Of a DNA stretch of 64,000 nucleotides, positions 1 to 9,735 are shown in pieces. Source of the stretch: Apoda limacodes (lineage: Eukaryota; Arthropoda; Insecta; Lepidoptera; Limacodidae); the NCBI GenBank assembly GCA_946406115.1, contig OX291544.1:25437521-25501520 (forward strand), written 5' to 3'. Within the stretch, counting starts at the first letter, position 1. Each line of letters opens with the position of its first letter. The notes beneath the pieces were generated by a model that did not search any database, was not told the DNA's origin, and saw only the letters and a list, made by a program, of their open reading frames with translations. The position numbers were made by a program, and so were the translations under genes.

Positions 1-135
1 TACAGTGCAACAAACTTTTCTGACCTTCTGACCTTGGGAGGTTGTCGCTAGTGTCGTTGTAAGTTTATACCATTACAATACGGCGACTGCAGTTTTAATT
101 TTTGACCGCCTGTCAAAAAAGTTTGTTGCACTATA
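1..135. mobile_element. mariner/Tc1-like MITE
   Basis: The first 135 bases form a short element with inverted ends. The left arm (3-24, starting CAGTGCAACAAACTTTT) matches the reverse complement of 112-133, with differences at the first base and one internal base. A TA dinucleotide flanks each side (1-2 and 134-135), the target duplication expected of the Tc1/mariner superfamily. The element has no coding capacity, so it would depend on a transposase made elsewhere. The superfamily call rests on the TA flank and is an inference; the inverted repeat is seen directly. Confidence 0.7.
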
Positions 136-1189
136 CTTTGATTTATTTAGTAAGAATTACAAAATCAGAAGTAAAACGCCTAAAAAGTAGACTTCCAACG
201 AATAGTATATTTGGCCACACGCCGAATATTCTGCGAGGTTCCTGGCCGTATAGCTGAATATTCGGCAGAAGTATTAGGCTAGCGCGTGACCCCCCTCCCA
301 GGCCGCGCTGCGTGTTTTGATATGTTTAGTTTGGTGCTCATAACAAAATACGAACATTTTCGTGCTCTCTTCGTTTTGATTTGTTTACTTCAAAAGTGAA
401 ATTATGTAAGCCTTATAAAATAATAATCAATTATGGTCTTTAAAAAGAACTCGCCCATAGTACGGAAGTTAAAAATTATGGCAAGAGAGAAACGCGGTAC
501 AAGTGAACGATCACGAGTAAATTCGAATACAAAATCCCAAAAAAATGGCAATAGTTTCTAAACGATAGCGACAGTAAAGAAGAACTTTTTCATTTACTCA
601 GTGACCGTTGCAAGACAAAGAATTTAATCTTACTGACAGATCTCTAGTGTTAAGTTCGAGTCATCGTTCTAAAACTGGTTTAGAGTCCTGTAATCATTAA
701 GACACGAGAATATTTGTCCATTTGGCTGATATCGTAAACCAAGGGCATACCACCGTTGCAATATCATGCAAATCTAAATATCCTGATGTTCAATTATGTG
801 TACACTTTAGAGCCGGTAAACATCAATTTCTGTTCTATAATGAAATCGCAAATGCATCAGGTAAGTTTCATTTCAGACACATTTCAGTTTTTTTGTTTTG
901 CCGCTGTTATTGTGGGATGTGCTCAGCAAACCTGCTTATATATTTTTATTACGTCACAGATTAAAATTATAAATATTGTTTTGAATTCATTACTAAATTT
1001 AGATGTGTCGAGTGTGGTGTTCTTTTAAATAAATATAAGGTTTCGAAATGTACGAAATTTGACTGGTTGTAGAGAATAAAATTTGACTGGATAGCTTGCA
1101 TCTTGGGAAAGGACATAGAATCCTTACAAAACTTCAAGTATGAGTCTTTGTTTTACTATAATCCAGAATCTAGAACTGATAAACAAATT
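136..1189. other. Intergenic stretch, possible eroded DNA-transposon DNA
   Basis: No credible gene is visible. At about 215-275 there are two GCCGAATATTC-like motifs followed by a short GC-rich patch, a pattern I associate with lepidopteran hAT-type transposons, but no terminal repeats or transposase could be confirmed. Two short overlapping open frames at 722-1028 have low-complexity, untypical composition and no recognisable domain, so I did not call them genes. Confidence 0.4.
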
Positions 1190-1220
1190 TAGCGCGGGCG
1201 GAGCCGCGGGAAAAAGCTAG
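1190..1220 (+). mobile_element. Helitron-like 3' terminus
   Basis: A GC-rich hairpin region (GCGGGCGGAGCCGCGGG, about 1193-1209) is followed by an A-rich spacer and CTAG at 1217-1220 with T next. This is the 3' terminus of the abundant non-autonomous Helitrons of Lepidoptera, which end in a hairpin plus CTRR and insert between A and T. The left (5') end was not located; the body probably extends upstream into the AT-rich sequence. Confidence 0.65.
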
Positions 1221-1319
1221 TATTAAAATATACTTACATTCTCGAGTAATACCCTCAAAAACCCCTAAACTTTTGTTTTTAGGCTCCTTCAAACAAACAT
1301 TAGCCAACTTGTGTCATAC

Positions 1320-1510
1320 GTTTTTAGTGTTCCGCACCTTAATGGTGCTAACGGAGCTCTATTACTCTACGTTTCTGTCCGTCCAATCTTTATTAGGGCC
1401 TATCTTTTAGACCGAAGTAAGGAAGCCTTAAAATCATGAGTCTGATTACGGCGGCTAAACAAATAATACAAATTTAAGGGAGTCTCAATACAAAAAACAT
1501 GGTTTGCTCT
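1320..1510 (+). repeat. Degenerate copy of the AGGGTTCCGT repeat family
   Basis: The stretch starts with a GTGTTCCGCACC-like version of the family's opening. It continues through 'CTATTACT', a 'TCTGTCCGTCC' tract and an 'ATTTAAGGGAGTCTC' block that correspond in order to the better copies at 7.75 kb and 62.4 kb. It is strongly diverged and non-coding. The family is widespread in Lepidoptera; its transposition class is not clear to me from the sequence. Confidence 0.55.
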
Positions 1511-1606
1511 TGCTGGTCGGTCTTCACACTATAATCGACCATAGTTAAAGCTCTATACTCAATATTACGGATTTGTCACTTTTGTCTACAAAATGTTGAT
1601 ATGAAA

Positions 1607-1971
1607 TCTATACCTATATATAAAAGAGTAAACTTACTGACTAAGCGACTGATATATCAACGTATAGCCCTAACTACTGGGTCTAGATGTAGACTTTAAA
1701 TTCTGCACAGAGGTTCATCTAATACTGCAGGCGAGCACTGAGATGGGTTGGAGCAAAATTCATCCTTTGGTGGGGTAAAATTGAGGTTGAATGTTAGTAT
1801 ATAAATCCGTTATTATTTTAAGCCAAATGCATAAAAGTTATTACAAGTACGGCTTTTAGGTTGAAAATTAAGATTGACGTGGATCACCATTCTTGAAAAA
1901 TCACCTACAGGTAAAACAAACAGTTAAAGCCTTTTAAAGTCATCGCGGAAGAAGTCGCAGAAATAAGCTAG
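1607..1971 (+). mobile_element. Non-autonomous Helitron, complete
   Basis: The element begins TCTATACCTATATATAAAAG directly after an A and ends with a hairpin region (CGCGGAAGAAGTCGC) followed by AAATAAG and CTAG at 1968-1971, with T next. Both ends fit Helitron rules (5' TC, 3' CTRR, insertion between A and T without target duplication). It is 365 bp and has no coding capacity. The internal sequence resembles the usual lepidopteran family that opens with TCTATATATATAAAA and carries 'GACTGACTGA...ATCAACG'-type sequence. Confidence 0.75.
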
Positions 1972-2210
1972 TATATATATAGTAAAGATACATAATACAA
2001 GTTTATAGCTAATGAAAACTTGTTTAGAGGCAAGGCGCCCAGCATATCTATGCATGAGTAAGGAGTATCCAATTTATTTAACTACCGTACCTTCCATGAA
2101 TCTTTGAGATAAGTACTTTTCTAAAGAATTTCCATACAATATTATGATGCCCCATAAGCGTGTGTATTGATATAGTACCAATATCTATTTGATTTATTTG
2201 TAGTTTTCTT
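1972..2210. other. Intergenic, nothing recognised
   Basis: AT-rich sequence with no open frame of interest and no repeat that I can identify. Confidence 0.5.
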
Positions 2211-2330
2211 TTTATGCCACCAAGGTGGCAAACAAGGCTACGGTCTGCCTAACGTTAAGCGGTCACCGCAGCCTACAGACGCTCGCCGGATCAGGGGCAT
2301 TACAACTCGGGCGAGTCAACATGACACCTG
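2211..2330 (-). mobile_element. 5'-truncated 3' end of the 44-kb LINE family
   Basis: Read on the minus strand this is the 3' tail of the CR1/Jockey-superfamily LINE that is intact at 44.0-47.6 kb: the terminal GCCACCTTGGTGGCATAAAAA box, then the block corresponding to GCTACGGTGACCGCTTA. Only about 120 bp remain, typical of aborted target-primed reverse transcription. The short open frame that overlaps it on the plus strand (2225-2413) is a fortuitous reading of this tail. Confidence 0.75.
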
Positions 2331-2496
2331 GGACCTTATTAGAAACAGTCTCGTGCTATTCGGACTCTGGAATTCGAGAGAAAAAACTATGCATGTACAT
2401 GCACGAGTTTTGAAAGGTAAGTCAGACTTCCATACATTTTAGTAACGAATTTTCAGAGTCTGAATAGCTTGAGACTGTTCCGAATAAGCTGCGTAA

Positions 2497-3507
2497 AGTC
2501 TATTCAATGTAGAGTGTGCAAAAAAATGGTCAGAGTAACTAAAAGGGTTGCAAGGAAAAAAAACCGTACCTACTTAGAATATTTTCACGTTTTTTCCTAT
2601 GTTTTGGTTACGGTTAGGGTATAAAAATGGGGGCGCTGTAAAAAATATGTTTTTGTTAAGTCATTTTTATAAAGCCCTGGGTTAGAAATTTTTCGAAATC
2701 TTGTATGAAAATTTGTGGTGACCCCATAACCACTTTTTCAAAAGGGATGAATACCAAAAATATACCATTTTGATGATGCAAATCGATTGAGTGAATTCTT
2801 ACCATAGCAACGTTTGTATAACGGGTTTAAATTTTTTTTTTTAAAACAGGGTGTGTCCCTATGATGAACCATTTTTCCTAAAGGGTATCAATAAAACGCG
2901 ATGCTAGGAGCAACGTTTGTATGAACCATTTCTTTCTGTGTTCATTCTCTTAGTTCCTATAAACAGAAAACTAAAAATTCAAATTTCAGGGATCCGTAGC
3001 GGCGCAACTAGGGACCCCAAAAAAGCTTCGCTACAAACATTACCCGTAGATCCGCCTTCTATTGATCAAAGTCCTGGAAAGAAATCACTAAGAAGTGTGA
3101 AGTAGTTTACCAATGCGCATGCTTAGTGTAGATTGCCTACCTCTGAAAACCACCTGATATCGGGCCTTGGCCGGCTAGTGAGCGTTGTATTGTAAGGGCC
3201 AGTACTAACCGTTCCACACGTTCCGGACAAATTCAACTAACTTCGAGCCGACAGCTACTTGCCGGTTGGCTGCCGGCTACGCTCCCTAGATCGTCCAGTA
3301 CTTCGGTGGGACATGAAGTGGTATTGGCACGTACACACGTGTCGGACCGACATCGACAGCCGGTAAAAAAAAATTGTCGTAAAGAAAGTAACTTTTTTTT
3401 TTAAAAAAATGTTCTAAGTACTTGTTTCTCAGTGCTACCTTTTGCACACCCCAACGTTTTAAACAAGGTTATGGAAACTATTTTTGCACACTCTACATTG
3501 AACAGAC
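2497..3507. mobile_element. 1-kb element with about 28-bp terminal inverted repeats
   Basis: The left end AGTCTATTCAATGTAGAGTG (from 2497, continuing GTGCAAAAA) is the reverse complement of the sequence ending at about 3507 with a single mismatch over roughly 28 bases. The interior is AT-rich on the left and contains a GC-richer block at 3110-3365. One open frame of 62 codons (2917-3105) shows no domain. I could not find a convincing target duplication, so the superfamily is left open. It is a non-autonomous DNA transposon or a fortuitous pair of diverged ends; the long match makes the former likelier. Confidence 0.6.
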
Positions 3508-3514
3508 TCCACTT

Positions 3515-3580
3515 ACAGTATTTGCGAGTTGCCGACCCTTAAAAATCTTATCATTTCTTTCTTGAAAAACCCCTTTTGTA
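3515..3580 (-). mobile_element. Small relic of the 44-kb LINE ORF end
   Basis: On the minus strand this matches the last coding segment of the LINE at 44-47.5 kb, the part encoding a FFKKEVIRFLKGRQ-like peptide. It is too short and too diverged to be functional, and it lies immediately outside the right end of the inverted-repeat element. Confidence 0.5.
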
Positions 3581-4405
3581 GTCTTTAGAGAAAAAAACTA
3601 TAATATGATAACAAATACCTAATTATTTCCCGCCTTCTTGCCGTCTGACGGCTTTAGTTCATTAATTACAATTTTCAACGTTACAATTCAACATAATTGT
3701 TTATTCGATTTGGATTTTCTTAATAAAATTTCTAGCTTCATATTATTTCTATTGAATCAAATGAACTACTTAAGTAAACATTTTTGATCGTTTGAATTAC
3801 AAAATTAATTTAAATAGGAAACTTTTTTACAGGTTTCCTATTAATGAGCACCTAAATACTAAATCACTTAGATTTACGAGATTTTTATTTTCGGATAAAT
3901 CAAACTTATCTATCTACCTGCTTTAAGACAACATATCTCAGCGGTAAATAAGATCATAATTTAATTAAAATTGTTGATGTGAGTGAGTACAAGTAGGTAG
4001 GTATGTAATATGATAATAATTTACTTTGTTTCCCTGTATTTTGATTGACAGCAGACATCATTAAAATTAGGTTATAGGTTTACATTTATTTGCATCTTGT
4101 ATCAGATTTAAGAAATTAGTTGACCCTAAGTGATTTTTTTATTTTAAAATAGACATGGACTTCCGGTTCTGTAATCTGTCCTATAGACTGCGTAATAGCC
4201 TCACAAAGTTGACCACTCTTTAGAGAAAGACAAAGCCAATTCGTGGCAAGTACCTACCTGTCTCTTTGCTGCAAAATATAATCAATTGCAGAGAAAAGGA
4301 ACAACTACTTTCCGTAAGCTTTTTTTGTCTCTATTACATTTTTTTTTTAACAACTGACTAGGAAATGCTTTGTCTAGAAAATAGGTAGGTAAATATATGA
4401 AGACA
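3581..4405. other. AT-rich intergenic DNA
   Basis: No coding potential, no repeat that I recognise. It contains several short homopolymer runs and 'TAGGTAGGTA' stretches. Confidence 0.5.
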
Positions 4406-4538
4406 AGTTGCACACCAAGGTGGTAAACCAGATTACAGACCTGCTGATTTTAAGTGGTCACCGTGGCCTATGGGCTTGCAGCACCAGGGGAATTACTCGC
4501 ACGTTGCCGCCCCTCTAAAAATCTATACTACTGTTAGT
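4406..4538 (-). mobile_element. 5'-truncated 3' end of the 44-kb LINE family
   Basis: The minus strand carries the LINE tail: the ACCACCTTGGTG terminal box, the CACGGTGACCAC block and, at 4495-4538, the start of the GGGGCGGCAACGTGC segment that encodes the ORF's last residues. It has diverged more than the copies at 43, 47 and 54 kb. Confidence 0.65.
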
Positions 4539-4765
4539 CCGAAAAGAAAACCTTGGCATGGGAGCTTACTCCATAACTTGAGCGGTCGCCGGAAGCAGTT
4601 CCTCTAAAACCACACTGTACGTCCATTTAGGCTCTAAGGTGTGGCGAATTGGGGGTGAATTCCTTGCCGATGGCGAGCGGTGCGATTGTAGAACATACCT
4701 ATAATTATCTTCTGTTACATAGCAAAAGTCTATAGAGCTAACATTCTATACGTTGTTTCGTTTAC

Positions 4766-4860
4766 CCAACGTTCTCCGTGGCTCAGTAGGTAATTAACCT
4801 GCTGGTTGAATCTAGGGGCACACCCTCGGGTTTCGATCCCGCACAGGACAAACATTTATT
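4766..4860 (+). mobile_element. tRNA-derived SINE promoter region
   Basis: A perfect A box (TGGCTCAGTAGG) and, about 45 bases on, a B box (GGTTTCGATCC) show an internal RNA polymerase III promoter. The outer ends do not pair as a tRNA acceptor stem and the B box has an extra T, so this is a SINE head and not a tRNA gene. The downstream body to about 4920 may belong to the same SINE. The family cannot be named with certainty. Confidence 0.65.
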
Positions 4861-5559
4861 GCGACATGCGCCGAACAGCGTCATTCTTGTTATTTTCCAA
4901 ATAGACGCCGATCGCCGCCTAAGAGGATACGATTCGCGTCGCCTCGCAGCGTGTTACATACTAACGTAATTTCGCACTTATTTTTGACACTTACCATTCA
5001 AATACCATAAAATTTTAAACAAGTACTCTAGGAATAGATATTTAGGTCTGTATCGTGACAGTTTTTCATTTAATTACATGGTTTAAAAGTTATACAGGAT
5101 TCTGGTTTTTTATACAAATGGTCTCAAATGAGATTATAACTTAATGAAATCATTTTTTAAGATTTTGGAAAACCACAGACATATATATTCGGCTTCGGTA
5201 TTTATTCAGTAAATGTCAAAAAAAAGTGGAAATTTGTCTGTGTGAAGCAGACTGCGTGACACCGCGAATCGTATTCTCTTAAAAATGTAGCCACAATTAC
5301 TTTTTTAAAGAATTTCTTTCGAATAAAGGTGTATGCTAGCAATACCTACGAAATACTGATTGCAGTTTCGTAAAATTCAACTTTTTGTAAATCGGAGAAC
5401 TATTGGTAAATTGTGGAGGACGCAAATTGGCGTATTACAGAAATCAGCAACATTTGTATATGTATATCTTCACATATTAATTCACAAAATAGCTTGTTCC
5501 TTGTAGAAAATGAATGAATAATTTCAGTCAGTCAGTTTGTATTTTAGTACGATGTATAA
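4861..5559. other. Intergenic DNA, nothing recognised
   Basis: Apart from a possible SINE body at the left margin I see no gene, terminal repeat or tandem repeat. Confidence 0.45.
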
Positions 5560-5620
5560 AAGATTAACTGCTGAGTTTATTGCCGGTTCTTCTAGGTAGT
5601 AAAGCATTACAAACCTTCTA
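5560..5620 (+). repeat. Short copy of a GCTGAGTTTCTTGCCGG repeat
   Basis: The motif CTGCTGAGTTTATTGCCGG followed by TTCTTCTAGGTAG matches the better copy at 6095-6125. This box is the 3' part of a very common lepidopteran retroposon. Only the box remains here. Confidence 0.5.
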
Positions 5621-5689
5621 ATCTTCTCCTCTTATATTTTGTTCCTTTACTACACACATTGTAACTAGTACAATCGAAGTTTTATTGGA

Positions 5690-6228
5690 GTTGCTTGAGT
5701 GTGTCATGCTCTCTCAAAGTCTCTGCGGTGGTGGCGTGTGTGTCGGGTTGTTACGTTCCCTAAAACATGTTTGAGCGAAGCGATGGCTGATTCATGTGTC
5801 ATACTCGTAAACGGGTGCTGCCTGTGGAGGCTGGTCTGCTCTTGCAAACTTCTTTGTATCCTAGTATTTAGTCTTACTTTTTTGTTTTGTTTATCAATAC
5901 TGTGAGACATTGATTATTAGTGGTGAATACATGAACTGTCTTTTTTTATATTTTGCAATTAGTAATTTTTTATGTTGTGCTTGTGCATTTCATGTTTTTA
6001 TGTTTGTAATGGAAATTGTCCTTCTATGATAGGGAGGGCATTTTCCAACATTTTAAGTGGACGCTGTAAGAGAAAGGGAGGAAAGAAATGCCCTTGCTGA
6101 GTTTCTTGCCGGTTCTTCTCAGTACAAGGTCTCCCGCCCTATAGACTTACGAACCGATGGCGTAGTGACATTCATAAGTGCTCAATTATTGTAGCCTAAA
6201 TTGAATAAATGATATTGATTTGATTTGA
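5690..6228 (+). mobile_element. Lepidopteran retroposon with TTGATTTGATTTG tail
   Basis: The right part contains GCTGAGTTTCTTGCCGGTTC, a block CCGCCCTATAGACTTACGAA, then TTGAATAAATGATATTGATT ending TTGATTTGAG. This order of boxes and the TTGATTTGATTTGA-type tail are characteristic of a dispersed lepidopteran LINE/SINE 3' region. The 5' limit is uncertain; the sequence from 5690 may belong to it. The small open frames on both strands at 5.7-5.9 kb have no recognisable domain. Confidence 0.5.
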
Positions 6229-6455
6229 GTTTCAGGCGAATGACGAAGCTGCATGCTTTTATCTCCAATGGCTGTAATATAGACTGAGACAACTTATTGT
6301 CATCCCAGTCTTGACAATCGGTCAATATCTTAGGTTTTTTCTTTACAGTAAATGTTTTCGATCTGAAAAAAAGTGACAAGGTTTGTTAACCTATTTAGAT
6401 GCAATATAGAACTCGAAGTTGTCGACGAATATACATACCTAGGGCAAGTAGTTTT

Positions 6456-6583
6456 AGGGTCGGCAACGCGCAAGTGATGCCCTTGGTGTTGCAAGCGTCC
6501 ATAGGCTACGGTGACCGCTTACCATCAGGCGGACCGTAGGCTTGTTTGCCACCTTAGTGGTATAAAAAAAAAAAAAAAAAAAG
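6456..6583 (+). mobile_element. 5'-truncated 3' end of the 44-kb LINE family
   Basis: This copy starts within the last codons of the LINE ORF (GGGTCGGCAACGCGCAAGTG) and runs through the complete 3' UTR, the GCCACCTTAGTGGTAT box and a run of about 20 A. It is close in sequence to the ends of the copies at 43.2 and 47.6 kb, and the intact poly-A suggests a fairly recent insertion. No clear target duplication was found. Confidence 0.85.
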
Positions 6584-6599
6584 TCCAGTTAGGTAGGTC

Positions 6600-7130
6600 C
6601 GACTTTGAAAAATAGGTTAACAGAAGAATCCAGCTCGGATGGGCAGCGTTCGGGAAACTATGCAACGTCTCGTCGTCCAAAATACCTCAGTGCCTAAGGA
6701 CGAAATTCTACAATCAGTGTGTCGCTTGTGGTACTTATGGTACCGAAACGTGGTGTCTTACTGTTGGCATCTTAAAATATAAGCTCAGAGTCGCTCAGCA
6801 AGCTGCTCAGTGATTTATTTGCGCGACAAAATCCGAAACGAGGAAATTCGCCGAAAAACGAAATTACCGACATAGCTCAAAAAGTTAGCAAGCTAAAGTG
6901 GCAGAGGGCAGGCCACACCGCTCGTCAAACCGATTACCGATAGGGAAGAAAGGTTCTCGACCGCGGATCGGAAGACGCAGCGTGGAACGGCCTTCTACCA
7001 GACGGTTAGAACCGCAGGAAGCCGATGATCGCGGGCGGCTCAGTACCGGCCGTTGTGGAAACATATGGGGGACGCTACTGGTCGTTTCAGCCGGGCATAG
7101 GCGAAGGGCATAACTTTGTTGACACCATGG
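6600..7130 (+). pseudogene. RTE-type LINE, C-terminal reverse-transcriptase relic
   Basis: Translation in broken frames gives the typical C-terminal region of lepidopteran RTE-clade endonuclease-reverse transcriptases. In order there is a segment like 'AFGKLCNV..SSKIPQCLRTKFYNQCV' (6650-6715), a 'GTETWCLTVG' segment, an 'NEEIRRK'-like segment (about 6835), 'DIAQKVSKLKWQRAGH' (6870-6920), and then 'GRKVLDRG..' and the Arg-rich end. In the intact family this part follows the RT domain. Frameshifts and stop codons interrupt it at several places, so it is a dead fragment about 500 bp long. The 71-codon open frame at 6898-7113 is one of its out-of-frame readings. The clade call is from recognised family wording; the decay is seen directly. 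Confidence 0.7.
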
Positions 7131-7750
7131 AACTCAATTTCGTATTCAAAATGCATCAGATATAATAGTTAAGTTTATTTCAAAAACACATTAGTCAGGA
7201 ACCGTACATTTTTAAAAAAACCAAGTTGCACACAGGTGGTAAAAAAGTATAAGAAAATAAAAATAAAAAGTCACTGCAATAAGTGTTTTTTATGCCAGTT
7301 ATGTAAAATTTTAGTTTGTAATAATGGGTAAAAATGTAAAAATGGAAAATTTCAAAAACTTTACCGAACTAGTACAGAATAAAATCATTAATCGTTTAGC
7401 AAGAGGGATACATTTACACGGCGACAGTGAATAATGCTTTGGCCTATAGCAGCTGTGATGTAGATACTTTTCTTCCACAAGAATAAGAAAATGCAAACGA
7501 ATAGAAGTTAAAGCGCCATTCTTGAACGACATTTTATAACGTTTGAAGACAACTCTTTGTTCCTTAAAGCAAAAAGTTTTTAACTCTTCTAAATCTTATA
7601 GAAAATGCCGTGATTACGTTTCAAACTTTTAACGAGCTGTTGTCTATTGTTTTATGTAATTCTTAAGAGTAACAGCTACAGGACTGTTTGTTTGACTAGG
7701 TACAGTTGTTACGTAGGATAGGTATGAATGTTGTCTTGTTGAATGGCTAT
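7131..7750. other. Intergenic DNA, nothing recognised
   Basis: AT-rich. Short open frames on the minus strand (7311-7532, 7644-7847) show no domain and no coding-like composition. Confidence 0.5.
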
Positions 7751-7751
7751 T

Positions 7752-8095
7752 TTTAGGGCTCCGTAAGGTAAAGGGTAAAAACGGGACTCTATTACTAAGA
7801 CTCCGCTGTATGTCCGTCCGTCCGTCTGTCACCAGACTGTATCTCATGACCCGTGATAGTTAGACAGTTGAAATTATCACAGAACATGTATTTCTGTTGC
7901 CTCTATAATAATAAATACTAAAAAACAGAATAAAATAAATATTAAGGGGGCTCCCATACAACAAACGTAATTTTTTTGCTTGATATTGATAACGGCAACA
8001 GGTAGACGCCTGAAATATTCACAAAATATTTATTTATATATTCACTTTAATATAAATTAAAATAAAAAAATTTTAACGGTCGCCTTGACTTTTAG
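7752..8095 (+). repeat. AGGGTTCCGT-family repeat
   Basis: The copy begins AGGGCTCCGTAAGG and contains, in family order, 'ACGGGACTCTATTACTAAGA', the microsatellite-like CCGTCCGTCCGTC, 'CACCAGACTGTATCTCATGA', 'AACAGAATAAAATAAATATT', 'GGGGGCTCCCATACAACAAA' and 'GATAACGGCAACAGGTAGAC'. The same units occur at 62.4-64 kb, where they are in tandem. It is non-coding. The closing CCGGTTTTT end seen at 19.9 kb is missing here. Confidence 0.75.
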
Positions 8096-8587
8096 ATATA
8101 TATATATTTAGAAACTGATGGTTTTGATCATTATGTTCCGTATTGGCATTAATTATAAGTTTATGTAGGTATTACTACTAATTAACTCATTGCTGAATAT
8201 AATTCGAGATTACAGGACTTATTTTTGCTTTTTAGTTTTTAGCAGTCGAAACTTTTGTATTTTTAATAATTATTTATCACTCGTGCTATGCTATTCTGAA
8301 ACTCGGCTTACAGACATATTCATAGTAGGCAATGACCTAATTATAAGGTTATTGATAGTAGGTATTGCAAAAATGTTTTAATTACGTCATCGGTACAATG
8401 TTGAATATCCCAATTTTAATTAAATTTCAATATCATACTATATTTTGTTATATATTGCGTTGTTGTTACAAAGCCTTCCATGATACGCCTACCAGAACTG
8501 TCACTTATCCAAAAACTTAAAAATCTACAGCGATACCAATGCTCTGCCACTAAGTACACTTAGTGTAAAGATACCGAGCTTAGAGTA

Positions 8588-8657
8588 AAGATATATCCTG
8601 ATGTAAGTAAATATCCTGATGTAAGTAAATATCGTGATGTAAGTACATAAATATCCT
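8588..8657 (+). repeat. Short minisatellite, 18-bp unit
   Basis: ATATCCTGATGTAAGTAA is repeated three times head to tail (the third with one C-to-G change) and followed by a partial fourth unit. This is a simple replication-slippage array with no other feature. Confidence 0.8.
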
Positions 8658-8659
8658 GA

Positions 8660-9488
8660 ATACTTCTTTTAACTCACAGCACGGTACAAGTGTTGAAGCT
8701 ACTTATAATATTTTTTAATTTAAATAAATTACAATATACAATATTATTTTAACACTTTTATGAATGCAGTCAATCTTTACTACAGACTAGCTGTAGTAGC
8801 TGGTAATACATGTGACACCCTATGGTTTTTGAAAGCATTAAGTAGGTATATGGGATTCACTTCAGGAGTGTACATAGATTAAGTAATTAATACATTGCGC
8901 ATAATAAATAATATAATTAGGCATTAAAACACTTGTGTGGTGTTATAATAAAGTCACTCTCGTATTTTAATAGCCCTCATTATGCTACAGTTACATAAAT
9001 TAACTTAATTTACTAAGTATAATATAACTGCTCGTATTACTACCTAAAAGAAAACATCAGTAACAATTAACGGTTTTGAAGTGTCAAAAAATACGCACAA
9101 AATGAAATTATGTTCAGTTTAAAGGAACAAACAACTCAGCTGGTAGAATCGGATTCAAACAGAGCAATCCAAATAAACTTTAAGCTATAAATCTGAAGAC
9201 CAAGCTGTTTGTGGCTTTCGGAAAGTTACGAATTTAAATGGTTTTATACCTACTAGTCAGTCATTTTTTATTTTTAGTGTCAGTTCAGTTTTCTTAATCT
9301 GATCCACATTTTGTATGATAAACTTTTGTACGGATTTTATTTGTATATGAAAGGGACTTTTAATGCTAGTAACACACAATTGACTCTCCATGACCATAAT
9401 TCTGACTTACTTCTTATGTTAGATATCTCGATAATTGCGATATAATATATATACTATTGCCTAGGTGCATTTACACAATGTTAGTTTT
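8660..9488. other. AT-rich intergenic DNA
   Basis: Nothing recognisable on either strand. Confidence 0.5.
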
Positions 9489-9489
9489 T

Positions 9490-9735
9490 GTCAAGACACT
9501 GAGTTGATTATATCTGTATTGTATTAAAAGTACTGAAACGACCATGTTTTGTATTTTAGAATAATACTTTCTATTATTTTGTCAAGACACTATGTTGATT
9601 ATATCTATATTGTATTAAAAGTACTAAAACGACCATGTTTTGTTTTATAGAATGAATAATACTTTCTATTATTTTGTAAAGACAATGAGTTTATTATATC
9701 TATATTGTATTAAAAGTAGGTACTTAAACGACCTT
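9490..9735 (+). repeat. Tandem repeat, 91-95-bp unit, about 2.7 copies
   Basis: Units start at 9490, 9581 and 9676 with GTCAAGACAC (GTAAAGACAA in the last). Each contains TATTGTATTAAAAGTACT and an ACGACC block; the first two also share ATAATACTTTCTATTATTTT. The units differ by several substitutions and by a four-base insertion (9581 versus 9676 spacing), so the array is not recent. It is AT-rich and non-coding. Confidence 0.85.

Noticed and set aside
722..1028. Two overlapping plus-strand open frames of 80 and 90 codons
   Set aside because: Composition of translated AT-rich DNA, no domain, no signal of a start or splice site; adjacent to a Helitron end.
4766..4850. Possible tRNA gene
   Set aside because: A and B boxes are present but the ends do not form an acceptor stem, so a SINE head fits better.
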